Source: Edwardsiella tarda ATCC 15947 = NBRC 105688
GTDB lineage: Bacteria; Pseudomonadota; Gammaproteobacteria; Enterobacterales; Enterobacteriaceae
NCBI RefSeq assembly: GCF_003113495.2
Contig: NZ_CP084506.1
Span: forward strand, 2,294,001-2,358,000
Direction: 5' to 3'
DNA: 64,000 nt
The stretch's first letter is position 1, and every line of letters starts with the position of its first letter. Below are positions 17,634 through 25,828 of this stretch, piece after piece. The translations under genes were made by a program, and so were the position numbers. Under the pieces are notes generated by a model. It saw only the letters and a list, made by a program, of their open reading frames with translations. It searched no databases and was not told the origin of the DNA.

Positions 17634-18093
17634 GGCGTCCCCAACTGCAATACCTAAAATTACGCAGTGCATAGCATGCCAGAGTGAAAATGAAGCGATG
17701 GCGGGAATAGACGCCGTGAAGCGGGGTTTATCGAGCGATCGCCGCCACCGCAGGTTTGCAGACGCGCATCGCGGGCGGGAGAAAGGGACTTAGAGCCTAT
17801 CCCAGTAGGCGTGTATTGTTGCAGCCAGTTTGGACACGGACAGCGCGGAACAACCGGAGCGTACACGCAGTACGTGAGGATTATTCGCTTCGCTCACCCT
17901 TCGGGCCGCCCTGAAGGGCGTTCAAAACTTCGCTAAGTTTTGTGTGAGCACTGCCCAGGGCCAAAATGGCAAATAAAAATAGCCTAATGGGATAGGCACT
18001 ACTTAAGGCTATTTTAAGTTTCTCTACTTAGGCTTAGACCATTTTTTGCATCTGCCCTCGGGCAGCCTATCGCCTGACAGGCAGGAGTCTTCA
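17634..18093. other. Divergent intergenic region between flhB and eptA
   Basis: About 460 bp with no gene. The central part is taken up by the palindromic repeat at 17795-17997. The flhB-proximal 160 bp should hold the class 2 promoter of flhBAE, but I do not see a clear FlhDC match. The eptA-proximal part carries the AGGAG ribosome site of eptA. Confidence 0.6.
17795..17997. repeat. ~203-bp palindromic intergenic element, MITE-like
   Basis: The ends are 10-bp perfect inverted repeats (GCCTATCCCA at 17795-17804, TGGGATAGGC at 17988-17997), and each end can also fold as a small hairpin (GCCTA...TAGGC). Inside are more palindromes: CGCCCT-GA-AGGGCG near 17910 and CAAAACTT-CGCT-AAGTTTTG near 17925-17945. 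There is no coding potential. The design fits a non-autonomous miniature repeat of the kind scattered between enterobacterial genes; copy number elsewhere in the genome cannot be seen here. Confidence 0.75.
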
Positions 18094-19719
18094 TTGTCAC
18101 ATAAAGGCCTTTCCGCCAGCTTTCTTACCGTCATGCTGTTGTTGGCCGGCTACTTCACGCTGGTCCTGAACATCCCGATTCTGTTACATTTCTACCGCAT
18201 CCTGCATGCCTTGGGTGAGTATCGCATCGGCTTTGTCATCTCCATTCCGCTGGTGCTGTTCGCTGCCCTGCTGTTTGTGTTTATGCCCTTTAGTTTCCGC
18301 CCGTTGCTGAAACCTTTTTTCGCCCTGTTGCTGGTCATCACCGCGCTGGCGAGCTATGCCCAGTACAAGTATCAGGTGATCTTCGACCGTTCGATGATCG
18401 AGAACATCTTCGAAACCAACAGTGCCGAGGCCGGCTCCTACCTCAACCGCTATGTGGTGGGCTGGCTGCTGTTGGCGGGGGTCTTACCCGCCTTGCTGCT
18501 GCTGAAGACCCGCATCATCTACGGGCATAACATTCTGCTGCGTCTGGGTATCCGCCTGCTCGTGATGCTGCTCTCCCTGTTGCTGATCGCCCTGGTCGCC
18601 TGCTTCTATTACCAAGATTATGCCTCTGTCGGGCGTAACAACCGTACCCTGAATCTGGAAATCCAACCGGCCAGCTATCTGTATAGCACCGCACAGTATA
18701 TCGACCGCCGCTACCTGACCAAGCCGATGCCCTTCCGTAAGGTGGGCGAAGATGCCAAACTGGTCGCCCAGCCGGGTGAGAAACCGACGCTGGTGTTTGT
18801 CATCCTGGGGGAGACCGCGCGCGCGCAAAACCAGTCACTGGGTGGCTATGATCGGGAGACCAACCCCTATAGCGCCAAACAGCCGGGGCTGATCTATTTC
18901 CGCAACGTGACCTCCTGCGGCACCGCGACCGCCATCTCCGTCCCCTGCATGTTCTCCAACCTGACGCGGGAGCATTACGACGGTAACGTGGCCCGCAACA
19001 GCGACAGCGTTATCGACGTGCTGCACCGTGCCGGCGTCACCACCTTCTGGCGCGACAATGATGAGGGCTGTAAGGGCGCCTGTGATCGGACCCCGAACGA
19101 GTTGGTGCCGACCAAGGCCGATAATCCGTTGTGTAACGGCAAGACCTGCTTCGATGAGGTGATGCTGGAGAACCTACAGCAGAAGATCCCGGATGATGGT
19201 AAGAGCAAACTGCTGGTCTTCCACTTAATCGGCAGCCACGGCCCCACCTACTACCTACGCTATCCGCCGCGTTTCCGCGTCTTTATGCCGGATTGTGAGC
19301 GCAGCGACATCGAAAACTGTAGCCAGCAGCAGTTGGTCAACACCTATGACAATACCCTGGTGTATACCGATTATGTGGTGAATCAGTTTATTGAACGACT
19401 GAAAGGGTATGAGAAGCAGTACAACGTCGCCCTGTACTACGTCTCTGACCATGGCGAGTCGCTCGGTGAGAAGGGGCTCTATCTGCACGGAACGCCTTAT
19501 CAGTTCGCCCCCTCCGAGCAGACCCATGTGCCGATGTCGCTCTGGCTGTCGGATGGCTATGCCAAAGCGAACCGCATCAATCTTCAATGTCTGCAACAGG
19601 CCGCACGTGATGGGCACTTCTCACACGATAATCTGTTCCCGACGCTGCTCTCGATGATGCATGTCACCACCAGCGCGGCAAATCCGCAGTTGGATATTCT
19701 GCAACGCTGCCGCGATTGA
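18094..19719 (+). CDS. eptA: Lipid A phosphoethanolamine transferase (EptA type)
   Basis: I start at TTG 18094 because AGGAG lies seven bases upstream; an in-frame TTG at 18046 has no ribosome site. 541 residues, E. coli EptA 547. Residues 1-200 hold five membrane helices; the rest is the periplasmic sulfatase-fold domain with ILGETARAQN (metal ligand E), the nucleophile Thr in SCGTATAISVPCMFS, a DNDEGCKGACDR block and YVSDHGESLGEKGLYLHG. Six or more Cys suit the family's disulphides. The enzyme adds phosphoethanolamine to lipid A phosphates, lowering negative charge and cationic peptide binding. It stands alone, divergent from flhB. Confidence 0.92.
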   Translation: MSHKGLSASFLTVMLLLAGYFTLVLNIPILLHFYRILHALGEYRIGFVISIPLVLFAALLFVFMPFSFRPLLKPFFALLLVITALASYAQYKYQVIFDRSMIENIFETNSAEAGSYLNRYVVGWLLLAGVLPALLLLKTRIIYGHNILLRLGIRLLVMLLSLLLIALVACFYYQDYASVGRNNRTLNLEIQPASYLYSTAQYIDRRYLTKPMPFRKVGEDAKLVAQPGEKPTLVFVILGETARAQNQSLGGYDRETNPYSAKQPGLIYFRNVTSCGTATAISVPCMFSNLTREHYDGNVARNSDSVIDVLHRAGVTTFWRDNDEGCKGACDRTPNELVPTKADNPLCNGKTCFDEVMLENLQQKIPDDGKSKLLVFHLIGSHGPTYYLRYPPRFRVFMPDCERSDIENCSQQQLVNTYDNTLVYTDYVVNQFIERLKGYEKQYNVALYYVSDHGESLGEKGLYLHGTPYQFAPSEQTHVPMSLWLSDGYAKANRINLQCLQQAARDGHFSHDNLFPTLLSMMHVTTSAANPQLDILQRCRD

Positions 19720-19724
19720 TCGCC

Positions 19725-19753
19725 AACGCCGCCCCCGCCAGTGGGGCGGCGTT
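19725..19753 (+). terminator. Hairpin terminator after eptA
   Basis: An 11-bp perfect stem AACGCCGCCCC/GGGGCGGCGTT begins six bases after the eptA stop. Only a short T-containing stretch (GTCT) follows, but the stem is very stable. Confidence 0.7.
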
Positions 19754-19938
19754 GTCTACACAGCGCGATATATATCACAATCCTCTCAGTACAACCTTTT
19801 TAATATCAACGCCGCCCGCATAATACGTTAACCTCTAAAACGCCCACACTATATGACACGGCTGTGCACGCTGGCGTTTACGGTATGACCCGCACGAGCA
19901 CATCACGCGCCCAGAAAAAGAAGAGGAACGGATCCGTC

Positions 19939-20727
19939 ATGATTAAGTGGCCTTGGCGTACGCAACCCCCGAACGCGCCAGACAACCATCCCTGGAGTGA
20001 GGCCTGTACCATCCCGCTGCTAGCGGCGCTGAGCGACGACGAGCAACGACGCCTGATCACGTTGGCACAACAAGTCATCCGCCAGAAACGCCTGGTAGCC
20101 CTTCAAGCGCTTCAGGTCACACCGCTGATGGAGGCGCGTATCGCCTTGTTGTTTGCCCTGCCGATCCTGGAATTGGGCATCGACTGGCTCGATGGTTTCC
20201 ACGAGATCCTGCTCTATCCGCAGCCCTATCTGCTGCATGATGAGTGGGAGGATGACATCGGACTGGTGCACAGCGGTCCGGCGGTGCAGGCCGGCCAGTG
20301 CAGCCTGCAGGGACCGGTGCTGCTCAACTGGCTGGATGTGCGCGACTCTTTCGACCGCTCCGGTTACAACCTGATCATCCATGAGACGGCACATAAGCTC
20401 GACATGCGTAACGCCGGGATCGCCAACGGTATCCCGCCGATCCCATTACGGGAGATCGCCGCCTGGGAGCACGATCTGCATGCCGCCATGATGGCGATCC
20501 AGGAGGAGGTCGAACTGTTGGGCGAAGAGGGCGCTAGTCTGGATGCCTATGCGGCCAGTGAGCCGGCGGAGTGCTTCGCCGTCCTCTCCGAATACTTCTT
20601 TAGCGCACCGGAGCTACTGGCAGAGCGCTTCCCCGCCGTCTATCGCCACTTTGTGCGCTTCTACCGCCAGGACCCGCTACAACGCCTCTACGATAGTGGC
20701 CTATTGCAGCCCTCACCTTCAGCCTAA
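19939..20727 (+). CDS. mtfA: Mlc titration factor MtfA (zinc peptidase)
   Basis: ATG 19939 gives MIKWPWRTQ, the family N-terminus, and 262 residues (E. coli 265); the open frame further upstream is not conserved. The zinc motif HETAH lies at residues 148-152 within [15 protein letters not shown], with a downstream ligand region around [16 protein letters not shown]. MtfA binds the glucose repressor Mlc, relieving repression of ptsG, and has aminopeptidase activity. As in E. coli, a tRNA-Asn gene follows directly. Confidence 0.94.
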   Translation: MIKWPWRTQPPNAPDNHPWSEACTIPLLAALSDDEQRRLITLAQQVIRQKRLVALQALQVTPLMEARIALLFALPILELGIDWLDGFHEILLYPQPYLLHDEWEDDIGLVHSGPAVQAGQCSLQGPVLLNWLDVRDSFDRSGYNLIIHETAHKLDMRNAGIANGIPPIPLREIAAWEHDLHAAMMAIQEEVELLGEEGASLDAYAASEPAECFAVLSEYFFSAPELLAERFPAVYRHFVRFYRQDPLQRLYDSGLLQPSPSA

Positions 20728-20777
20728 CCGAGGTGGTGAGAAAAACAGCACTCGCACCCGGGCGCGCGGGTTAGCGG

Positions 20778-20806
20778 TTGACAGGGCCCTGCGTGGCCGT
20801 TATGAT
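20778..20806 (+). promoter_or_regulatory. Promoter of tRNA-Asn copy 1
   Basis: Perfect TTGACA (20778-20783), 17-bp spacer, TATGAT (20801-20806), then a GC-rich discriminator GCGCCCCG, typical of stringently controlled stable RNA genes. Confidence 0.88.
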
Positions 20807-20824
20807 GCGCCCCGTTGTAACGAT

Positions 20825-20900
20825 TCCTCTGTAGTTCAGTCGGTAGAACGGCGGACTGTTAATCCGTATGTCACTGGTTCGAGTCCAGTCAGAGGAGCCA
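20825..20900 (+). tRNA. asnT: tRNA-Asn (GUU), copy 1
   Basis: 76 nt including an encoded CCA. The acceptor arms TCCTCTG/CAGAGGA pair, the anticodon loop is CTGTTAATC with GTT anticodon, and the T loop is GGTTCGAGTCC. Identical to the four copies downstream. Position after mtfA matches asnT of E. coli; the symbol is by synteny. Confidence 0.97.
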
Positions 20901-20908
20901 GATTCCTG

Positions 20909-20940
20909 AAAAGCCCGCCTTGTGCGGGCTTTTCGTTTTT
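20909..20940 (+). terminator. Terminator of tRNA-Asn copy 1
   Basis: Stem AAAAGCCCGC/GCGGGCTTTT followed by a T-rich tail (CGTTTTT), eight bases after the tRNA. Confidence 0.9.
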
Positions 20941-21005
20941 GCGCTGTTAGCGTATGCAACGCGCGCGTCACACCATTCCCCCGCACCATCGCCCCCCATC
21001 CCCCC

Positions 21006-21920
21006 CTATTCTCCAGCACCCTCGTGATAGACCGGTAGCGTCGCCTTAAGATGTGCGATAAAGGAACGGGTTAATGGGTTCACCACCCGAGACGTCTTTT
21101 CGATGGCGTACAGATAGTGAAAAATCCCGGCATGGTAATCCGGCAACAGATGCACCAGCTCACCGCGCGCGATGTAAGCCTCTGCCAGATAATCGGGCAG
21201 GCAGGAGACGCCATTGTGATTCAGCAAGACCTTGAGCAAAGTCAGGCTAGAGTTGGAGGTCAGACGCGAGTCCACCGCGATCATCTGCTGCCCATCGCGA
21301 CCGCAGAAGACCCACTTATCCTGATAGCTCATCACCGGATTGGTAAGACAACGGTGGTGAGAAAGATCCGCCGGCTGAGTGATCGCCGGCTTGCCCTGCA
21401 AGTAGTGTGGGGAACAACAGTAGATCCAATTCACCTTGCCCAACAGAAAGGCGTTTGCGCGCTCCCACTGCCGTTGAGTGATCCTGAGCACCATATCAAA
21501 ATTTCTTTCCGCCAGATTAATCAACTCATCGTTGAGATCGACATGGATCCTGACGCGCGGGAACTGGCGTTGATAGGCGCTGATCGCATCAGGTAAACAG
21601 GTCGAACCATAGGCCACCGAGCAGGAGAGGCGCAGTACCCCCTCTGGCTCCGTCTCGCTATGCAGTTGAGTAAAGAGATCCTGGCAGGCATCGAGCAACA
21701 TAATCGCCCGGTTAAAGACCGCCGTGCCCTGTTCCGTCAGGAACAGGCGACGCGTACTACGCTTAATTAACAGCACGCCCAATTGCTGCTCTAAGGTTGC
21801 CAGGCTTTTGCTCACCGCCGAACGAGATAACCCCAACTCTCGCGCCGCCTTACTCAGGCTCCCCATCTCGATAATACGCACAAAGACACTGAGTTGATGC
21901 AGAGTATACGCATTAAGCAT
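21006..21920 (-). CDS. LysR-family transcriptional regulator
   Basis: ATG 21920 is preceded by GAGGGAAC at good distance and gives 304 residues; the frame runs seven codons further upstream without a ribosome site. The N-terminal winged helix-turn-helix is typical (LHQLSVFVRIIEMGSLSKAA followed by RELGLSRSAVSKSLATLEQQLG), followed by a LysR substrate-binding domain; it resembles the CrgA-type subgroup. It is divergent from the transporter-lyase pair at 22178-24651, so it very likely controls that pair, possibly with a sulphur amino acid or a breakdown product as ligand. The exact effector is unknown. Confidence 0.9.
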   Translation of the reverse strand: MLNAYTLHQLSVFVRIIEMGSLSKAARELGLSRSAVSKSLATLEQQLGVLLIKRSTRRLFLTEQGTAVFNRAIMLLDACQDLFTQLHSETEPEGVLRLSCSVAYGSTCLPDAISAYQRQFPRVRIHVDLNDELINLAERNFDMVLRITQRQWERANAFLLGKVNWIYCCSPHYLQGKPAITQPADLSHHRCLTNPVMSYQDKWVFCGRDGQQMIAVDSRLTSNSSLTLLKVLLNHNGVSCLPDYLAEAYIARGELVHLLPDYHAGIFHYLYAIEKTSRVVNPLTRSFIAHLKATLPVYHEGAGE

Positions 21921-22177
21921 TGATGTTCCCTCTTTTATCAAGAGAACGGAATGGAATTGATTAAATTAATACTATATGGGGAAACGAATAAATAACAGGA
22001 CTACGTTCCACCGGGTAATCCACTAGCACTCGACAATGAATTTATTATATTTCACCAATAGTAAACTTTATTCTCACAGGATCACAATTTATGATTTTAC
22101 CAGTAGGCGGCAAACAAATAGTGAGGTTATAAGTGGCGAGCTGCCCACTCCTCTCCCACTAATATAATGGTAAAATT
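21921..22177. promoter_or_regulatory. Divergent control region of the LysR gene and the transporter-lyase operon
   Basis: This 257-bp AT-rich gap lies between divergent genes and must contain both promoters. An AT-rich near-palindrome at about 21955-21970 (ATTGATTAAATTAAT) is a possible LysR box but is not distinctive. The transporter start has only a weak ribosome site. Confidence 0.45.
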
Positions 22178-23458
22178 ATGGATAATAGCCATGATATTTC
22201 ACAAGCTGCGATTAAAGGTAAAATCCCATTCACCAGTTATGATGCGGGCTGGGTCATTCTGTGTATCGGCATGGCCATCGGCGCCGGAATTATTTTTCTA
22301 CCGATTCAGATTGGATTAAAAGGGATCTGGGTCTTTACCCTATCGGTATTATTCGCCTACCCCGCCCTGTATATGATGCAAGCGCTTTATCTAAAGACGT
22401 TATCTCAAAGCCCAGAGTGTAAAGATTACTCCGGGGTGATCACCTACTACCTGGGAAAAAACTGGGGGTTCTTCCTCGGCATTACCTATTTCATCATGTT
22501 ACTGATCGGCATGCTGACCTACTCACTCTCTGCCACCTTCGACAGCGCCTCCTACCTGCAAACCTTCGGCCTAACCCAGGAGCCCCTGTCGGATCGCTGG
22601 TGGTATGGGCTGCTGATCTTAGCCTTCCTGGTCGGCATCGCCGCCCAGGGTGAGCGACTCATCTTCAAGGTGTCTGGGCCGATGGTGTTAATGAAGCTGG
22701 GTGTGGTCGTGCTGCTCGGGATGGTGATGATCCCCCACTGGAACTTCAGCTATATCGGCAATATTCCGCCCCTGGGTGAGCTGCTCGTCGGTACGATTCT
22801 GACTCTCCCCTTCACCCTATTCTCCATCCTGTTCGTCCAGATCCTCAGCCCGATGAACGTCGCCTTCCGTAAGGTCGAGGCCGATCCGATTATCGCTACC
22901 TACCGTGCGCAGCGAGCCAGTCGTATCGCCTATGCCATCCTGGTCTGCGCCGTCCTGTTCTTCGCCTTCTCCTTTACCCTGTCGTTAAGCCATGATCAGG
23001 CGGTCGAGGCGGCGCAGCACAATATCTCGGCGATGGCCATCGTCGCCAAGGTCATTCCCGGCAATATCATTAAGATAATGTCGATAGCATTAAATATTTC
23101 CGCCATCGCTACCGCCTTCTTTGGTAACTATCTCGGTTTTCAGGAGGCCATGACCGGCATTGTCGTAAATATTCTCTCACGTTTTATCGATGAGCAATCT
23201 ATCAATGAGAAACTCGTCAGCCGAGGGATCACCCTCTCTATAATTATTTTATTATGGGGTTGGGTACTGACACATTTCCCTATTCTCTTATTATCTCAGA
23301 TAGCCGCCCCTGTTGCCGGCATTGTCTCCTGTATTATCCCCTGTTATCTGGTGTTTAAAGTCCCAGCATTAAAGAAATACTACTCTTGGCGAGTCGTCTT
23401 TATCTCGGCGATAGGTGTACTGCTTTGTCTATCGCCTTTCTTTAAATTCTTCGAGTAA
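22178..23458 (+). CDS. HAAAP-family amino acid transporter
   Basis: 426 residues with about eleven membrane helices. The start region SYDAGWVILCIGMAIGAGII and FLPIQIGLKGIWVF is characteristic of the hydroxy/aromatic amino acid permease family (SdaC, TdcC, YhaO/DlsT). These are proton- or sodium-coupled importers in the inner membrane. It is followed after 11 bp by a cystathionine beta-lyase-like gene and is divergent from a LysR regulator, so the likely cargo is a sulphur amino acid such as cysteine or cystathionine (inference). The weak ribosome site (AATGG) may limit expression. Confidence 0.88.
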   Translation: MDNSHDISQAAIKGKIPFTSYDAGWVILCIGMAIGAGIIFLPIQIGLKGIWVFTLSVLFAYPALYMMQALYLKTLSQSPECKDYSGVITYYLGKNWGFFLGITYFIMLLIGMLTYSLSATFDSASYLQTFGLTQEPLSDRWWYGLLILAFLVGIAAQGERLIFKVSGPMVLMKLGVVVLLGMVMIPHWNFSYIGNIPPLGELLVGTILTLPFTLFSILFVQILSPMNVAFRKVEADPIIATYRAQRASRIAYAILVCAVLFFAFSFTLSLSHDQAVEAAQHNISAMAIVAKVIPGNIIKIMSIALNISAIATAFFGNYLGFQEAMTGIVVNILSRFIDEQSINEKLVSRGITLSIIILLWGWVLTHFPILLLSQIAAPVAGIVSCIIPCYLVFKVPALKKYYSWRVVFISAIGVLLCLSPFFKFFE

Positions 23459-23469
23459 AAGGTAAGGTT

Positions 23470-24651
23470 ATGAAAAGCGCTTCAGAGATCAATAAATTTA
23501 AACTGGATACACGCCTCTCTCTACTCGGGCGCAATCCCGATGAGCAGTGGGGCTTCGTTAATACACCGATATACCGTGGTTCGACGGTGATCTTCAACAG
23601 CTGTGAGGATATTCGGCAAGTCAAGGCACGCTTCGCCTATGGCACGTTCGGCACCCCGACCATTGAGAGCCTAGAGAAGGCCTGGTCATCCCTGTGCGGC
23701 GCCGCGGGCACGGTGATCTCCCCTTCCGGGATGGGCGCCTTAGCGCTGGCACTGCTCTCGGTCACCCAACGGGGCGACCATATTCTGGTCACCGACTCGG
23801 TGTATCGCCCGACTCGTAATTTCTGCGATACCTTTCTGGCCAAGTATGGCGTCAGCGTCAGCTACTATGATCCGCTGATCGGGGAGGAGATTGACAATCT
23901 GATCCTGCCCAATACCCGGATGATCATGTTGGAAAGCCCCGGCTCACAGAGCTTCGAAGTACAAGACATCGGTGCAATCGTCGCCGTCGCCAAACGGCGC
24001 CAAGTGACCACGGTGATCGATAACACCTGGGCAACACCGATTTTCTTCCAGGCTCATGCTCAGGGTATCGATCTCTCGGTCGAGGCGGGCACCAAATACC
24101 TGGGTGGCCACTCCGATCTGCTGATGGGGTTGGTTTCGGCCAACGAGAGCCACTGGCCCGCCCTGCGCGCCACCTACGATGCCTTAGCGATGCTCCCCGG
24201 CGCCGAAGACTGCTTCCTCGCCTTACGCGGATTGCGCACCCTGCACCTGCGGGTCAAGGCGGCGGAGACGCGTGGGCTCGCCCTGGCCGAATGGCTGCAG
24301 GCACAACCGGAGGTCAGCCGTGTCTTGCATCCCGCCTTCGCCGACTGTCCGGGGCACGCTAACTGGCAGAAGTATTTCTGTGGGTCCACCGGCCTGTTCT
24401 CCATCGTGCTGGACAGCCGTTTCAACCAAGATAACGTCGATGCGATGCTCGATGGCATGAAGGTGTTTAGCCTGGGCTTCTCCTGGGGGGGCTTCGAGAG
24501 CCTCATCGTGCCTTTCGACTGTCGCGACTACCGCAGCGTCACCCCCTGGGCCCCCGGCGGCATGACACTGCGGCTCCAGGTTGGCCTGGAAGATATCGCC
24601 GACCTGCAGGATGATCTGCGCGAGGGATTCCAACGCCTATCACGCGGCTAA
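23470..24651 (+). CDS. Cystathionine beta-lyase-like PLP enzyme (Cys/Met metabolism family)
   Basis: 393 residues, fold type I. Lys209 in GTKYLGGHSD is the PLP Schiff base, Asp184 in VIDNTWATP pairs with the ring nitrogen, and FAYGTFGTPT near residue 56 contributes the phosphate/substrate site, as in MetC. The C-terminal SLGFSWGGFESL is the MetC-like substrate region. Beta-elimination from cystathionine or cysteine, releasing pyruvate, ammonia and homocysteine or sulphide, is the expected chemistry. Being paired with a transporter and a LysR regulator suggests a catabolic or signalling role rather than the biosynthetic MetC itself. Terminated by a GC-rich hairpin just downstream. Confidence 0.9.
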   Translation: MKSASEINKFKLDTRLSLLGRNPDEQWGFVNTPIYRGSTVIFNSCEDIRQVKARFAYGTFGTPTIESLEKAWSSLCGAAGTVISPSGMGALALALLSVTQRGDHILVTDSVYRPTRNFCDTFLAKYGVSVSYYDPLIGEEIDNLILPNTRMIMLESPGSQSFEVQDIGAIVAVAKRRQVTTVIDNTWATPIFFQAHAQGIDLSVEAGTKYLGGHSDLLMGLVSANESHWPALRATYDALAMLPGAEDCFLALRGLRTLHLRVKAAETRGLALAEWLQAQPEVSRVLHPAFADCPGHANWQKYFCGSTGLFSIVLDSRFNQDNVDAMLDGMKVFSLGFSWGGFESLIVPFDCRDYRSVTPWAPGGMTLRLQVGLEDIADLQDDLREGFQRLSRG

Positions 24652-24657
24652 GCCACC

Positions 24658-24690
24658 CTGCCGGGGGATTCCGCCTTTCTCCCGGCAGGT
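24658..24690 (+). terminator. Hairpin after the PLP lyase gene
   Basis: CCTGCCGGG and CCCGGCAGG form a 9-bp stem starting a few bases after the stop codon, followed by TTCG. No long T run, so termination efficiency is uncertain. Confidence 0.6.
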
Positions 24691-24760
24691 TCGCCTTATC
24701 GGGTTAACGAGAGACACGCGCCGCTGCCGATAGATCGCGCACCACCGAGCCGAGGATCGG

Positions 24761-24800
24761 CTTCTCGGCTTCTCGGCTTCTCGGCTTCTCGGCTTCTCGG
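24761..24800. repeat. Octanucleotide tandem repeat (CTTCTCGG)x5
   Basis: Five perfect copies of CTTCTCGG in a row, preceded by a partial unit (ATCGG). It lies between the lyase gene and tRNA-Asn copy 2, about 85 bp upstream of that tRNA's -35 box. No gene spans it convincingly. Confidence 0.93.
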
Positions 24801-24883
24801 CGAAAAATACAGCCAATAACCGACTAAAATGCAATCCACTGCTGTCATATTCAGCAACCGGATGATAATAATCGATTTCCCTA

Positions 24884-24912
24884 TTTACACCCCCCAGCGG
24901 CTTCGCTATGAT
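24884..24912 (+). promoter_or_regulatory. Promoter of tRNA-Asn copy 2
   Basis: TTTACA (24884-24889), 17-bp spacer, TATGAT (24907-24912), then GCGCCTCG discriminator. Confidence 0.82.
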
Positions 24913-24930
24913 GCGCCTCGTTGTCAAAAT

Positions 24931-25006
24931 TCCTCTGTAGTTCAGTCGGTAGAACGGCGGACTGTTAATCCGTATGTCACTGGTTCGAGTCCAGTCAGAG
25001 GAGCCA
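24931..25006 (+). tRNA. tRNA-Asn (GUU), copy 2
   Basis: 76 nt with encoded CCA, identical in sequence to copy 1; GTT anticodon in CTGTTAATC. Confidence 0.97.
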
Positions 25007-25016
25007 AATTTAGAGA

Positions 25017-25048
25017 AGCCCGCTTAAGGAAACTTAAGCGGGCTTTTT
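25017..25048 (+). terminator. Terminator of tRNA-Asn copy 2
   Basis: Stem AGCCCGCTTAAG/CTTAAGCGGGCT with loop GAAA, then TTTTT. Confidence 0.93.
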
Positions 25049-25166
25049 GCTCTGTTCACACTGTCTAGCGCCCCGCCTCTCCCAGACCGATCGCCCAGCG
25101 ATATGCAGAAATATTACGCCGATTGCTGCCAGATTCAGCAAACGCGTTCACTCACGCATTTCCTAC

Positions 25167-25195
25167 TTTACAGCATGAGCACGCTTCGCTATGAT
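25167..25195 (+). promoter_or_regulatory. Promoter of tRNA-Asn copy 3
   Basis: TTTACA (25167-25172), 17-bp spacer, TATGAT (25190-25195), then GCGCCCCG. Confidence 0.82.
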
Positions 25196-25213
25196 GCGCC
25201 CCGTTGTCACAAT

Positions 25214-25289
25214 TCCTCTGTAGTTCAGTCGGTAGAACGGCGGACTGTTAATCCGTATGTCACTGGTTCGAGTCCAGTCAGAGGAGCCA
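25214..25289 (+). tRNA. tRNA-Asn (GUU), copy 3
   Basis: 76 nt with encoded CCA, identical to the other copies. Confidence 0.97.
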
Positions 25290-25299
25290 AATTTAGAAG

Positions 25300-25331
25300 A
25301 GCCCGTCTTCGGAAACGTAGACGGGCTTTTT
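25300..25331 (+). terminator. Terminator of tRNA-Asn copy 3
   Basis: Stem AGCCCGTCT/AGACGGGCT with a short loop, then TTTTT. The stem differs from copies 2 and 4 by paired changes, so pairing is preserved. Confidence 0.92.
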
Positions 25332-25475
25332 GCTGTTTGGCGATTGAGGCAGGCTCATTTCGCTGTGCCTCCGCCCGCGAGGCATGGCATTAGCCCGACG
25401 CTTTACCATTAATGTACTGAAAATCGACGTTTTGTTGTTATTCTAGCCGAACGCGCGCGCCGTACGATTTAGCCC

Positions 25476-25504
25476 TTTACAGCCCTACGCGCCTTCGCTA
25501 TCAT
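25476..25504 (+). promoter_or_regulatory. Promoter of tRNA-Asn copy 4
   Basis: TTTACA (25476-25481), 17-bp spacer, TATCAT (25499-25504), then GCGCCCCG. This is the only copy with C in the fourth -10 position. Confidence 0.8.
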
Positions 25505-25522
25505 GCGCCCCGTTGTCACGAT

Positions 25523-25598
25523 TCCTCTGTAGTTCAGTCGGTAGAACGGCGGACTGTTAATCCGTATGTCACTGGTTCGAGTCCAGTCAGAGGAGCCA
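25523..25598 (+). tRNA. tRNA-Asn (GUU), copy 4
   Basis: 76 nt with encoded CCA, identical to the other copies. Confidence 0.97.
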
Positions 25599-25609
25599 GA
25601 TTTAGAGAG

Positions 25610-25640
25610 GCCCGCTTAAGGAAACTTAAGCGGGCTTTTT
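25610..25640 (+). terminator. Terminator of tRNA-Asn copy 4
   Basis: Stem GCCCGCTTAAG/CTTAAGCGGGC with loop GAAA, then TTTTT. Confidence 0.93.
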
Positions 25641-25781
25641 GCTGTTCCTCATCGAGGCCTCTCCCCTTACTCCCAAGGTGGCTCTTTTCCTACGTTCGGT
25701 GCAGACTTCTCGAATTAATGGACTGAAAATCATCGAATTGCCGTTATTCTGGGCGAACGATTGCAAGCGATGATTTAACGC

Positions 25782-25810
25782 TTTACAGTCCCGCGTCCCT
25801 TCGCTATGAT
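25782..25810 (+). promoter_or_regulatory. Promoter of tRNA-Asn copy 5
   Basis: TTTACA (25782-25787), 17-bp spacer, TATGAT (25805-25810), then GCGCCCCG. Confidence 0.82.
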
Positions 25811-25828
25811 GCGCCCCGTTGTCACAAT

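Noticed and set aside
24829..25393. Open frames running through tRNA-Asn copies 2 and 3
   Set aside because: They translate tRNA sequence (the shared NSSVVQSVERRTVNPYV peptide) and are artefacts of the identical RNA genes.
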